Shown: positions 54,401-61,911 of the stretch, one piece after another
Numbering within the stretch: the stretch's first letter is position 1
Layout of the letters: each line of letters starts with the position of its first letter
From: JABWBD01 sp040768665
GTDB taxonomy: Bacteria; Planctomycetota; Planctomycetia; Pirellulales; Thermoguttaceae
Assembly (NCBI GenBank): GCA_040768665.1
Contig: JAXGMN010000045.1
Coordinates: forward strand, 50,161 to 114,160
Reading direction: 5' to 3'
DNA: 64,000 nt
Position numbers and translations under genes: made by a program
Notes under the pieces: generated by a model
What the model saw: only the letters and a program-made list of their open reading frames with translations
What the model was told of the DNA's origin: nothing
Databases searched by the model: none

Positions 54401-54552
54401 AAAACTATGGCGGGATCCGACCGGGCTGCTGGATCAACGCGCTGCCGGCGGGCGGACTGGTGCTTTTGCCGGATGCCACCGATCGCTGTACGTGCAGCTA
54501 CTTGATCAAAGCCTCGGTCGCCCTGCAGCCGCTGGAGAATTCGGAACGCTGA
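51490..54552 (+). CDS. Exported PQQ-type propeller protein with an embedded methyltransferase domain
   Basis: 1020 residues. Signal sequence in the first 27 (FPALFVASLWVGG). Residues about 30-440 form a first WD/PQQ-like propeller (EWPTYRADATRSGYTGE; GKVYALDAATGEQRW; ILYCLGADDGRLLWKL). About 450-590 is a class I methyltransferase fold: GYCLDLGCGDGSLAVALA with the SAM loop near 474-480, IVAVDPDAGNVAAARRKLE as the acidic second strand. About 600-1015 is a second propeller (LLAVDAYNGRKLWTYALPG; GTLMALDAAGGKPLWKI). PQQ itself need not bind. A SAM enzyme domain in a secreted protein is hard to explain, since SAM is cytosolic. Confidence 0.88.
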   Translation: MTGKCVWQFPALFVASLWVGGNRMPAAGEWPTYRADATRSGYTGESLPENLATRWIYRAPHGPRPAWSGRDTRMPFDRAFLPVVSGGAVFFASSADGKVYALDAATGEQRWTFFTEAPVRFSPAIDGERLFVAGDDGILYCLGADDGRLLWKLRGGPRDSRILGNDRMISRWPARGGPCVADGIVYFAAGIWPSEGIYVYAVDADTGKVIWCNDDSGSIEMPQPHPDAVARSGISAQGNLVVTGDVLLVPTGRGVPAALDRRDGTLRYFHLQQYRALGGSEIMAAGSHFLHSRSIFNVETGHVAGGSIETMAAAVGPERIVFAAGDEIVAIDRRAMWTNQKATDRKGQPITKTVLSPPVWRMKSPLKSVRELILAGGHAVACGEDRVCVVDLQSKTAVFDSTTDGAPCGPAVANGRLYLATDRGVLYCFDGSGTAAPKTVARTSGPGRPEIEAVYEQTAEEIVRRTGLNEGYCLDLGCGDGSLAVALAEKTDLQIVAVDPDAGNVAAARRKLEAAGLYGVRVTVHQGDPAKTHYPDYFANLIVSGRSVKGGLPPGADGELNRVLKPYGGKACIGAPRAMTETARGKLEGAGTWTHQYCNPANTNCSADVLARGPLGMLWFTDFGFPMPSRHGRGPAPLCFEGRLFVEGLDGLLAVDAYNGRKLWTYALPGILHGYDQEHLMGTAGTGSNLCVSPAGLFVRTGGRCLRIDPASGKLVGDYAAPRQSDGGEGTWGLVAVAGDTLFGTLSDTDHVVGWRYREGDMSSQFTESTRLFAIDIPSGAVKWTYQPEHSIRNNSVAIAGGTVFLIDRPSAKGDLLSQKSASRRGDQRPPHPAGTLMALDAAGGKPLWKIPDVAYGTTLSVSEEYDVLVMSYQDTRFKLDSEVGGRMAAFRASSGAKLWDVAAKYASRVLINGGTIYAQPGAWDLLTGEAKAFEFSRSYGCGILAGSEHLLVYRSATLGYTDLSSNRGTENYGGIRPGCWINALPAGGLVLLPDATDRCTCSYLIKASVALQPLENSER

Positions 54553-54659
54553 GAGACGGGCGGCAAGGGCGGGAATCTCTGCCGGCAAAAGCTATCGCTC
54601 GCCAGATTCGCCGGAATCCTCATGGCCTGGCTTAACTTTTCGAAGGGCGGTCGACGTTC

Positions 54660-54709
54660 TTCCCTCGGCGCCATGGCCATGTGGTGACTTTTGCCGAGGG
54701 AAAATTTTT
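54660..54709 (+). terminator. Possible terminator after the propeller-methyltransferase gene
   Basis: TTCCCTCGGC (54660-54669) pairs with GCCGAGGGAA (54693-54702) across a 23-base loop, followed by AATTTTT. The loop is long and the distance from the stop is about 108 bases, so it is only possible. Confidence 0.45.
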
Positions 54710-54713
54710 CTGC

Positions 54714-54781
54714 CAACTATAGTTGACATTTTTCGGTGTTCTGTTATGCTGGACAGCCGGTTGATATTGAGACTCGGTATC
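54714..54781 (+). promoter_or_regulatory. hemP promoter with Fur-box-like operator
   Basis: TTGACA (54723-54728), 16-base spacer, TATGCT (54745-54750). A 12-base perfect palindrome CAACTATAGTTG (54714-54725) overlaps the -35. At 54763-54781, GATATTGAGACTCGGTATC matches 14 of 19 positions of the Fur consensus GATAATGATAATCATTATC, including both GATA/TATC ends. A repressor bound there would block transcription at its start site. Leader to the ATG is about 310 bases. Confidence 0.65.
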
Positions 54782-55070
54782 ACTGCTGGGACGCCCGCAG
54801 CCCGTCCAGCGGGACGCCATGGGCGACCACCCAGCTCGGGGTGACCAGGTTTCCTGGCCCCTTCCCCAACGGAATTCGCTCGACAGCCAGCGCCGCTTTC
54901 TACTCCACAAAAGCAACGCCAGCCATCTAGCTCTCCTTTCGCGTGGGCGGCAATCGCACGGTTCCGCGCTTTTCGACGGCGCGAGTTCGCCGCGGAGGAT
55001 GCGGCGATGCCGGCGGCGACCGGCCGCACGCGATGCCCCTGCGCCGTGCGCTTTGCAGAAGGACCCAACG

Positions 55071-55334
55071 ATGGCAGACCGTCCCGAACCGCGAGCGATC
55101 CCTTTGAGCGCCTCCGGCGACTTGGCGCCGCGGTCTGCCACCGCGGCATCCAGTTCGCCGGCGAAGTGCTGCGAGCACGAAGTGGGCGCCTGCAAAGTCT
55201 GCCGGGAAATCGGAGTGCGCGTTATCAGCTCAGACGAGTTGCTCGGGGGCGCCCGCGAGCTGCTTATCGTTCACGCGGGACAGGTCTACCGCCTGCTCCG
55301 CACCCGCAACGATAAGCTGATCCTTCAGAAATAA
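55071..55334 (+). CDS. hemP: HemP/HmuP-family hemin uptake protein
   Basis: 87 residues from ATG 55071 with AGAAGGA eight bases before; longer frames upstream are rejected. The C-terminal 38 residues are the HemP domain: VISSDELLGGARELLIVHAG and then VYRLLRTRNDKLILQK. The N-terminal half adds a cysteine group (CCEHEVGACKVC) not found in short HemP proteins, which may bind metal or heme. HemP is a small cytosolic factor induced with heme uptake. The Fur-like box upstream supports iron control. A DUF1559 gene follows after 50 bases. Confidence 0.85.
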   Translation: MADRPEPRAIPLSASGDLAPRSATAASSSPAKCCEHEVGACKVCREIGVRVISSDELLGGARELLIVHAGQVYRLLRTRNDKLILQK

Positions 55335-55384
55335 CGTCCTCGACCGTCACAGCCCCCAAGGGGCCTTGTTCCGGAGATCAACGC

Positions 55385-56371
55385 ATGAAAGCGAATCGGC
55401 ATCGATCGGCGTTTACCCTGGTGGAATTGCTCGTCGTGATTGCGATCATCGGCATATTGATCGCGCTGCTGCTGCCCGCCGTCCAGGCGGCGCGCGAAGC
55501 GGCCCGCCGCATGTCCTGCTCGAACAACCTCAAGCAGATCGGGCTGGCCCTGCACAACTACCACGACACCTACAAGCGGTTCCCGCCCTCGGCGACCTTC
55601 ACGTTCGGCACGACGTACGATCCGTGGTCGGTGCAGGCACGCCTGCTCCCTTTCCTCGAGCAGGCAAATTTGCAGGATCTGATCGATTGGAATCTCGCGT
55701 ACAAGCTCCAGCCGACGGTTACCCGAACGCGGGTTCCCCCGTATCTGTGTCCGTCCGAGATCAATGATCGTGAGCGGCCGGACGGCTCGCTGACGCATTA
55801 TCCCGTCAACTACGGGGTGAATCTGGGCACGTGGTTTGTCTACGATCCGAATACGCGCCGCGGCGGCGAGGGTCTGGCGTACCCCAATAGTCTGCTGAGC
55901 ATGGCGAACGTGACCGATGGGACAAGCAACACGCTGGCGTTTGCGGAAGTGAAGGCATGGAACCCTTACCTCCGCGATGGCGGCAGTCCGGCCGGCGCCG
56001 GCACCCCCATCCCAGCCGATCCGGCAGCCGTGGTGGTGTACGGCGGAGACTTCAAGAGCAACTCCGGACATACCGAGTGGGTTGACGGCCGCGCCCACCA
56101 GACCGGGTTTACCGGAACGTTTCCACCCAACACCCAGGTCCTCTACAACGACGGCGGGGTGGATTATGACGTCGATTTCAACTCGTCGCGGGAAGGAAGA
56201 ACGAACAACCAACTGACGTATGCGGTGGTTACCTCGCGAAGCTACCATCCGGGCGGCGCGCAGGTCTTGTTGACCGACGGCTCGGCAAGGTTCGTGAGCG
56301 AGACCGTGGAAATCCGCGTCTGGCGGGCGCTGGCCACCCGCGCCGGCGGAGAAGTGGTTGGGGAGTATTGA
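55385..56371 (+). CDS. DUF1559 pseudopilin-like surface protein
   Basis: 328 residues. Class III-type pilin signal: short basic start, then FTLVELLVVIAIIGILIALL with Glu at position +5 after the cleavage site, followed by PAVQAAREAARRMSCSNNLK. These are the features of the very large planctomycete DUF1559 group. The ending HPGGAQVLLTDGSARFVSE is the usual C-terminal H-X9-DG motif. Role unknown, possibly cell-surface binding. Its position after hemP suggests iron-linked expression. Confidence 0.93.
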   Translation: MKANRHRSAFTLVELLVVIAIIGILIALLLPAVQAAREAARRMSCSNNLKQIGLALHNYHDTYKRFPPSATFTFGTTYDPWSVQARLLPFLEQANLQDLIDWNLAYKLQPTVTRTRVPPYLCPSEINDRERPDGSLTHYPVNYGVNLGTWFVYDPNTRRGGEGLAYPNSLLSMANVTDGTSNTLAFAEVKAWNPYLRDGGSPAGAGTPIPADPAAVVVYGGDFKSNSGHTEWVDGRAHQTGFTGTFPPNTQVLYNDGGVDYDVDFNSSREGRTNNQLTYAVVTSRSYHPGGAQVLLTDGSARFVSETVEIRVWRALATRAGGEVVGEY

Positions 56372-56525
56372 ACCGCTTCGCGTGCAGCGGATAGCTTCCG
56401 TCCTTCGGCGATCCTTGCCCGAAAAACCTGCCGTGCACCTTTGGTTGCGGTCGGTGAGCGGCGCCATTATAACAGCAAGGCAGGCGCTGCTTTGCTGACC
56501 CCAGGTTCCGCTCGGAGGTTTGTTG

Positions 56526-58736
56526 ATGGGCATCCGCATGATCAATCCGCTGGAACGATTCGCTTGTGCGCTCACGGCGCTGTCGATTGCAGGCTTCGCG
56601 ACCTTGAGCATGGCCGAGGCTCCCCGGGTGTTGCCGCCGGGAAAGCTGCCGCAGGACCGGCGCCTCGAGCCGCTGAAGACGCTCAATGACTACTTTCCTT
56701 TCCAGCCGCCGTCGTCGGCCGCGGCCTGGGGGGATCGCGCCGAACGCGTGCGGCGGCAGGTCCTGGTGGCCAATGGACTTTGGCCGATGCCGACGAAAAC
56801 ACCGGCCAATGCGGTGGTCCACGGGAGAATCGACCGGGGCGACTACACGGTGGAGAAGGTCTATCTGGAGAGCTTTCCCGGCCACTTCGTCACCGGGAAC
56901 CTCTATCGTCCCAAGGGCCGCGAGGGAAAGCTGCCGGGAGTGCTCTGTCCCCACGGTCACTGGGCCGAAGGGCGGTTCTACGATGCCGGGCACAACAAGC
57001 TGCAACACGAAATCGTCCAGGGCGCGGAGCGTTTCGATCCCGCGGGACGTTATCCGCTGCAGTCGCGGTGCGTGCAGCTTGCGCGGATGGGGTGTGTGGT
57101 GTTTCACTATGACATGATCGGCTATGCCGACAGCAACCAGCTCGCGCACCGGCCCGGGCTCCGCGAGTCGATGAATACGGCGGAGAACTGGGGCTACTTC
57201 AGTCCGCAGGCCGAGCTTCGCCTGCAAAACATGATGGGGCTTCAGACGTACAATTCCGTCCGCGCACTGGATTGGTTCAGCAGCCTGCCGGAGGTCGACG
57301 CCCAGCGGCTGGCGGTGACTGGGGCGAGCGGCGGGGGAACTCAGACGTTCATCCTCTGCGCAATCGACACGCGGCCCGCCGTGGCGTTTCCCGCGGTAAT
57401 GGTGTCGACGGCCATGCAGGGCGGGTGCACGTGCGAAAACGCCTGTTATTTGCGGGTGGACAGCGGAAACATCGAAGTCGCAGGGCTCATCGCGCCGCGC
57501 CCGCTGGGCATGACCGCGGCCGACGATTGGACGAAGGAGATCGAGACGAAGGGGCTGCCGGAACTCAAGCGGCTCTACAAGATGCTCGGGGCCGAGGATC
57601 TGGTGATGGCCAGGCCGCTGGTGCATTTCCCTCACAACTACAACTATGTCTCCCGCGCGGTCATGTACTCCTGGCTCAACAAGCATCTGAAGCTTGGGCT
57701 GAAGGATCCGATTGTGGAGCAGGATTTCCAGCCGCTGAGCGTGGCGGAAATGACCGTGTGGGACGAGAGTCACCCGAAGCCGCGCAGCGGAGAGGACTAC
57801 GAGCGGTCGCTGTTAAGGTGGATTGCCGAAGATAGCCGGAAGCAGATGGAAGAACTCGTGCCGTCCGACGCCGCCTCGCTGGCAAAATATCGCGAGGTGG
57901 TCGGCGGAGCCGTCGACGTCATGATCGGCCGCCGGTTGCCGCCGAAGGGCGCCGTGTGTGCCGCCGAACGGACGGAAGAGAATCGAGGCAACTTCGTGCT
58001 GGTCAAGCAGCTTGTTCGCCAGACTGCCGAGCGCGAAGAAGTTCCGGCGATCGTGCTGCGGCCGACGGCCTGGAAGGGGCGGACGGCCATCTGGGTCTCT
58101 GCATCCGGCAAGCAGGCCCTGTTCGGCGACGATGGTCAGCCGACGACGGCGGTCAAGAAACTGCTGGACGCTTCGGTGGCGGTGGTCGGTCTCGACCTGT
58201 TCGGGCAGGGCGAGTTCACGCTCGACGGGAAACCGATCGCCAAGGCAAGGATCAACGACAGCGGGCGAGGCAACTGGGCCGAGTACGCGGGCTATACCTT
58301 CGGCTACAACCATCCGGCTTTCTCCAGGCGGGTGCACGATATCCTGTCGGTGGTGGCGCTGCTGAAGTCGGAAGGGGCGAAAACCATCGACCTCGTCGGA
58401 CTCGACGGCGCGGGCCGCTGGGTCGCCGCCGCCAAGGCGCAGGCCGGCGACGGCATCGACTGGACCGTGATCGACACCGGCGGGTTCCGGTTCGACGGAG
58501 TGTCGCGGTTCGACGATCCCGACTTCCTGCCCGGCGGGGCGAAGTATCTTGACCTGCCCGGGATCGTCGCGCTCTGCGCACCCGGTCGCGTGTGGCTTTC
58601 CGATGGAACCGCGGAAGCGCCGGACGTTGTGGATGCGGCGTACAAAGCCGCCGGCAACCGGGGATGCCTCACGGTGTTCTCCGGCCCAGCGCCGGAGGAG
58701 GAAGAGGCCGCGGTGAAATGGCTGCTAGAGAAGTAA
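56526..58736 (+). CDS. Exported tandem alpha/beta hydrolase (acetyl-xylan-esterase-like)
   Basis: 736 residues from ATG 56526 (GGAGG seven bases before; a TTG two codons earlier is rejected). Signal peptide to about 31. First hydrolase domain about 95-400: LPGVLCPHGHWAEGRFYD, VVFHYDMIGYADS and the nucleophile elbow TGASGGGTQT, then HNYNYVSRAVMYSWLNKHL with the late histidine. Second domain about 480-730 has no full triad (GLDGAGRWVAAAK in place of an elbow) and may be inactive. It likely deacetylates plant or algal glycans. Its TAA stop is the first codon of the following repeat. Confidence 0.88.
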   Translation: MGIRMINPLERFACALTALSIAGFATLSMAEAPRVLPPGKLPQDRRLEPLKTLNDYFPFQPPSSAAAWGDRAERVRRQVLVANGLWPMPTKTPANAVVHGRIDRGDYTVEKVYLESFPGHFVTGNLYRPKGREGKLPGVLCPHGHWAEGRFYDAGHNKLQHEIVQGAERFDPAGRYPLQSRCVQLARMGCVVFHYDMIGYADSNQLAHRPGLRESMNTAENWGYFSPQAELRLQNMMGLQTYNSVRALDWFSSLPEVDAQRLAVTGASGGGTQTFILCAIDTRPAVAFPAVMVSTAMQGGCTCENACYLRVDSGNIEVAGLIAPRPLGMTAADDWTKEIETKGLPELKRLYKMLGAEDLVMARPLVHFPHNYNYVSRAVMYSWLNKHLKLGLKDPIVEQDFQPLSVAEMTVWDESHPKPRSGEDYERSLLRWIAEDSRKQMEELVPSDAASLAKYREVVGGAVDVMIGRRLPPKGAVCAAERTEENRGNFVLVKQLVRQTAEREEVPAIVLRPTAWKGRTAIWVSASGKQALFGDDGQPTTAVKKLLDASVAVVGLDLFGQGEFTLDGKPIAKARINDSGRGNWAEYAGYTFGYNHPAFSRRVHDILSVVALLKSEGAKTIDLVGLDGAGRWVAAAKAQAGDGIDWTVIDTGGFRFDGVSRFDDPDFLPGGAKYLDLPGIVALCAPGRVWLSDGTAEAPDVVDAAYKAAGNRGCLTVFSGPAPEEEEAAVKWLLEK

Positions 58737-58790
58737 GAGCCTATCCCAAAACCGTCGGCAAACTGGCTCGTTTTGCGGAGTCTTCGGACC
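58734..58790. repeat. Interspersed repeat, copy 8 (half, inverted relative to copy 7)
   Basis: TAAGAGCCTATCCCAAAACC then CTGGCTCGTTTTGCGGAGTC to 58783. This is the reverse complement of the right half of copies 4 and 7. Its TAA ends the upstream hydrolase gene. Confidence 0.8.
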
Positions 58791-58840
58791 GCAAACCTGG
58801 TCTTGGAACTTGACTGAAATCCAAAACAAGGAGCGCAACC

Positions 58841-61636
58841 ATGGCGACGATCGGGAAAGCCGTGGGCGGGATCAACCTGTTCGTTCTTCTGCTGGTCCTG
58901 GCCGGGTGGCGGCAGGAGGTCCCCGCCGCGCCGGCGAAGGCCGCGGAACCGTCACCCCCCCGCCCGATCCTGCTCGAGGCCGAAGCCGCGCAGCTCAACA
59001 CGAGCCGGGTGGAAGTTGTCGACCAGGACACGTTTCCGAGCAAACGCGGCGTGTCGCTGAAGAAGGCTGCGGCGAGCAATGTCGGCTCGCCCCGGACTCC
59101 GCCGGACCTCGTTTTCCAAGCGAAGTCTTCGCGGGCCGGGCGCTACTGGATCCACACCCACGCCGCCGTGGACGCCAACGCCGCCGAGGCCATGCGCCGG
59201 GCCGCGGGCAAAACCGCGTCGCTACGGCTGATGATCTCGATCGACGGCAGTCGCCCGTCGACCCGCGTGGTGTTTGTGCCGTGGAGTCAACCCGGGAGTT
59301 GCACCCAGGCCATCGGCAAGTACGATTTCAGCGGCGAGGACCAGGAGGTCCGCCTCTGGCTGCCGGAGGGAGTTCGGCTCGACTCCTTGCGGATCTCGCC
59401 CTACTCGCCTCCGAAGGTGCCGGCCGCGGCCGCCGAGTACCGGCCCGCCGTCGTACCGCCCAAGTCGCGTCCGCGGATCTGGGTGAACGAACAGTCGCTT
59501 CCGCAGGTCCGTGCCAATCTCACGCAGGGCGAGAATGCGCCGCTCTGGGCGCGGGTCCAGGAGCAGGCGGCCCGGCCTTTTACGTTCACCGTTGCCCCGG
59601 ACACCGAGACCCGCCACCATGCCGCGCTCGAGCGCGCCGCCGTGGCCAAGGCCTTCGTCCATCTGATGACCGGCGACCGGACACGCGGCCTCGAAGCGAT
59701 GACGCTCGTCCGCGATTACCTCGCGACGGTCGAGTTCGACAATCTTCTCGACATTACCCGCGAGATCGGCAGCGCGATCTATGCGGGCTCGCTGGTCTAC
59801 GATTGGTGCTACGACCTGATGACGCCGGAGGACCGCGACAGCATCCGCAAGAACCTCATGCGGCTGGCCGACGACATGGAGATCGGCTGGCCGCCGTTTC
59901 GGCAGATGGTCGTCAACGGCCACGGCAACGAAGCGCAGGTCGCCCGCGATCTGCTCTCGATGGCCATCGCCATTTACGACGAGGATCCCGAACCCTACCG
60001 CTACTGTGCCTACCGGATCCTCGAGGAACTGGTGCCGATGCGGAAGTTCGAATACCAGTCGCCCCGCCACAACCAGGGCATCAGCTACGGTCCCTATCGG
60101 TTCAACTGGGACCTGCACGCCGCCTGGCTCTTCCGCCGCATGACCGGCCGACCGGTTTTCGACGACAATATCGGCGGAGTCTACCAGTTCTGGTTGTACA
60201 TGCGCCTGCCGAGCGGCCAGATGCTCCGCGACGGCGACGGTTTTTCCGACGGCCGGCAGGCAAACCTTGGCTTGACTCCGCTGCTCAGCTATGCCTACAC
60301 CGGCGACCCGATCATCAAGGGCGATTTCCTCCGTCAGAACGGCCTGGCCGGCGACCCGATCCCCATCCTCCTGCTGAACGACCCGAACCTGCCGGCGGAG
60401 GAGAGCCTCGCCTCGCTGCCGTTGACTCTCGACTTCGGTCCGATCCTGGGATCGATGGTCGCGCGAACCGGCTGGAATGTCGATCCGCGAGCCTCGGACG
60501 TAGTCGTCGAGATGAAAGGCGGCGGCTACCATTTCGGCAACCATCAGCATGCCGACGCGGGCAGTTTTCAGATCTACTACCGCGGCCTGCAAGCGGTCGA
60601 CCTCGGCCAGTACCATTTCTACGGCACACCGTACGACTCGAACTTCTGCAAACGCTCGATCTCGCACAGCATGATGCTGGTGGTCGATCCGGAGGAGAGG
60701 TTCCGGGGGACGACCTCGAACGACGGCGGCACCCGCAACGTCCGCACCTGCCCCGTGACCCCCGAGCAGGTCGTCAAGGAGCCCTTGTTCGCCAACGGCA
60801 CGAAGATCTCATCGAGCTTCGGCCCCGTACCCGAGCGTCCGCTGTTCAGCTACTTTTCGGTGGATCTGAAGTCGGCGTACAGCGAGAAGATCCGGGAGTA
60901 CGTACGGACCTTTTGCTTCCTCAACCTTGGCAGCGAGCAGACGCCCGCGGTACTTGTCGTGCTCGACGCGATCACCACGGCGAGGCCGGAATTCAAGAAA
61001 TACTGGCAGGTCAACACCTTGAACCCGCCGCAGCCAAGTGCCGACGGAGTCGTGCTCACCAACAGCGTGGAGGGATTAGCCGGCAAGGTCGGCGTCCGCA
61101 TGCTGCTGCCCAGGCCGGAGGATCGCCAGATGCAGATCCTCAGCGGCGAGGCCGCCAACAGCGTGTTCGGACAGCCCTTCACACCCCCCGCCCCCACGAA
61201 GCCGGAAGGTCATGGTTCTCGCGTGATGTTCTCGCCCAAGACGGCGAAAACCAGCGATGTTTTTCTAACCGTCATGCCGATGTGGGACGCTCAAGCGGAG
61301 GAACCGCCGATCGCGCTCGCCGAGTCGCCGACGACATTCGCACTGACCGTGGCGGACAGGGTGGTCGTCCTCAGCAAGACCGGCAAGTTGCTCGATCAGC
61401 CGTTTGATGTGCGTGTCCCAACGGACCGGAATTACCACGTGCTGCTCACGGGGCTGGCCCCCACGACCTGGAGCGTTTCCACTCGCGATGGTAAGGTCCG
61501 GTTCAATGCACGTGTCGAGCCGGGAAAGAACACGGCGGTGGGCGTCGCGCCTGGCGGCGACTTGGTGGTCCGGCCAGAGGCGATCCCCGACGCGCCCGCC
61601 TTTCAGGCCCCGCCGGAAGTTCGCTCTGGAGGATAA
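58841..61636 (+). CDS. Exported heparinase II/III-family polysaccharide lyase-like protein
   Basis: 931 residues. Signal peptide to about 35. An N-terminal beta domain (LLEAEAAQLNTSRVEVVDQD) at about 40-190 resembles a carbohydrate-binding module. An alpha-helical toroid about 210-500 follows (AAVAKAFVHLMTGDRTRGLE; YDWCYDLMTPEDRDSIRKNL). Then the heparinase II/III beta domain with GGYHFGNHQHADAGSF near 563-574, where the histidines belong to the metal and catalytic centre. It would cleave uronic-acid-containing polysaccharides. Exact substrate unknown. It leads a three-gene operon with the next two genes. Confidence 0.9.
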   Translation: MATIGKAVGGINLFVLLLVLAGWRQEVPAAPAKAAEPSPPRPILLEAEAAQLNTSRVEVVDQDTFPSKRGVSLKKAAASNVGSPRTPPDLVFQAKSSRAGRYWIHTHAAVDANAAEAMRRAAGKTASLRLMISIDGSRPSTRVVFVPWSQPGSCTQAIGKYDFSGEDQEVRLWLPEGVRLDSLRISPYSPPKVPAAAAEYRPAVVPPKSRPRIWVNEQSLPQVRANLTQGENAPLWARVQEQAARPFTFTVAPDTETRHHAALERAAVAKAFVHLMTGDRTRGLEAMTLVRDYLATVEFDNLLDITREIGSAIYAGSLVYDWCYDLMTPEDRDSIRKNLMRLADDMEIGWPPFRQMVVNGHGNEAQVARDLLSMAIAIYDEDPEPYRYCAYRILEELVPMRKFEYQSPRHNQGISYGPYRFNWDLHAAWLFRRMTGRPVFDDNIGGVYQFWLYMRLPSGQMLRDGDGFSDGRQANLGLTPLLSYAYTGDPIIKGDFLRQNGLAGDPIPILLLNDPNLPAEESLASLPLTLDFGPILGSMVARTGWNVDPRASDVVVEMKGGGYHFGNHQHADAGSFQIYYRGLQAVDLGQYHFYGTPYDSNFCKRSISHSMMLVVDPEERFRGTTSNDGGTRNVRTCPVTPEQVVKEPLFANGTKISSSFGPVPERPLFSYFSVDLKSAYSEKIREYVRTFCFLNLGSEQTPAVLVVLDAITTARPEFKKYWQVNTLNPPQPSADGVVLTNSVEGLAGKVGVRMLLPRPEDRQMQILSGEAANSVFGQPFTPPAPTKPEGHGSRVMFSPKTAKTSDVFLTVMPMWDAQAEEPPIALAESPTTFALTVADRVVVLSKTGKLLDQPFDVRVPTDRNYHVLLTGLAPTTWSVSTRDGKVRFNARVEPGKNTAVGVAPGGDLVVRPEAIPDAPAFQAPPEVRSGG

Positions 61637-61641
61637 GCGGT

Positions 61642-61911
61642 ATGGCTGACCTGGAGAATCCGAAATGGATGTACGCCAAAGCAGCCATGCTTCTGGCCAT
61701 CGGGGCCATGGCGTTCTTCCTTCTCCTTCTCCCCCAGGTAATCTGGGCGAAGGTTATCCTCCAGTCGGTGATGATCTGGGCCTTCGCGCGGGCATACTAC
61801 TTCGCCTTCTATGTCGTGGAACACTATATTGATGGCGACTACAGGTTTTCCGGCTTGATTGACTTCTTTCGGTACGTGTTGCGTGAAAGGCGGAAAGGGA
61901 ACCCGCGATGA
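61642..61911 (+). CDS. Small two-helix membrane protein between lyase genes
   Basis: 89 residues. ATG six bases after the lyase stop, with GGAGGATAAG before it. Helices MLLAIGAMAFFLLLLPQVIW and ILQSVMIWAFARAYYFAFYV; charged C-terminus (RYVLRERRKGNPR). No family recognised. Its stop overlaps the next start by four bases, so it is translationally coupled to both lyase genes. It might tether or transport products. Confidence 0.75.
   Translation: MADLENPKWMYAKAAMLLAIGAMAFFLLLLPQVIWAKVILQSVMIWAFARAYYFAFYVVEHYIDGDYRFSGLIDFFRYVLRERRKGNPR

Noticed and set aside
54819..55070. An 84-codon N-terminal extension of hemP
   Set aside because: Arg/Ser-rich, unlike any HemP; a good ribosome site stands before ATG 55071.
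58810..61407. An 865-codon open frame in the same strand as the lyase gene
   Set aside because: It is Arg/Pro/Gly-rich with no domain, and the overlapping frame codes a full heparinase-type protein. High-GC shadow.
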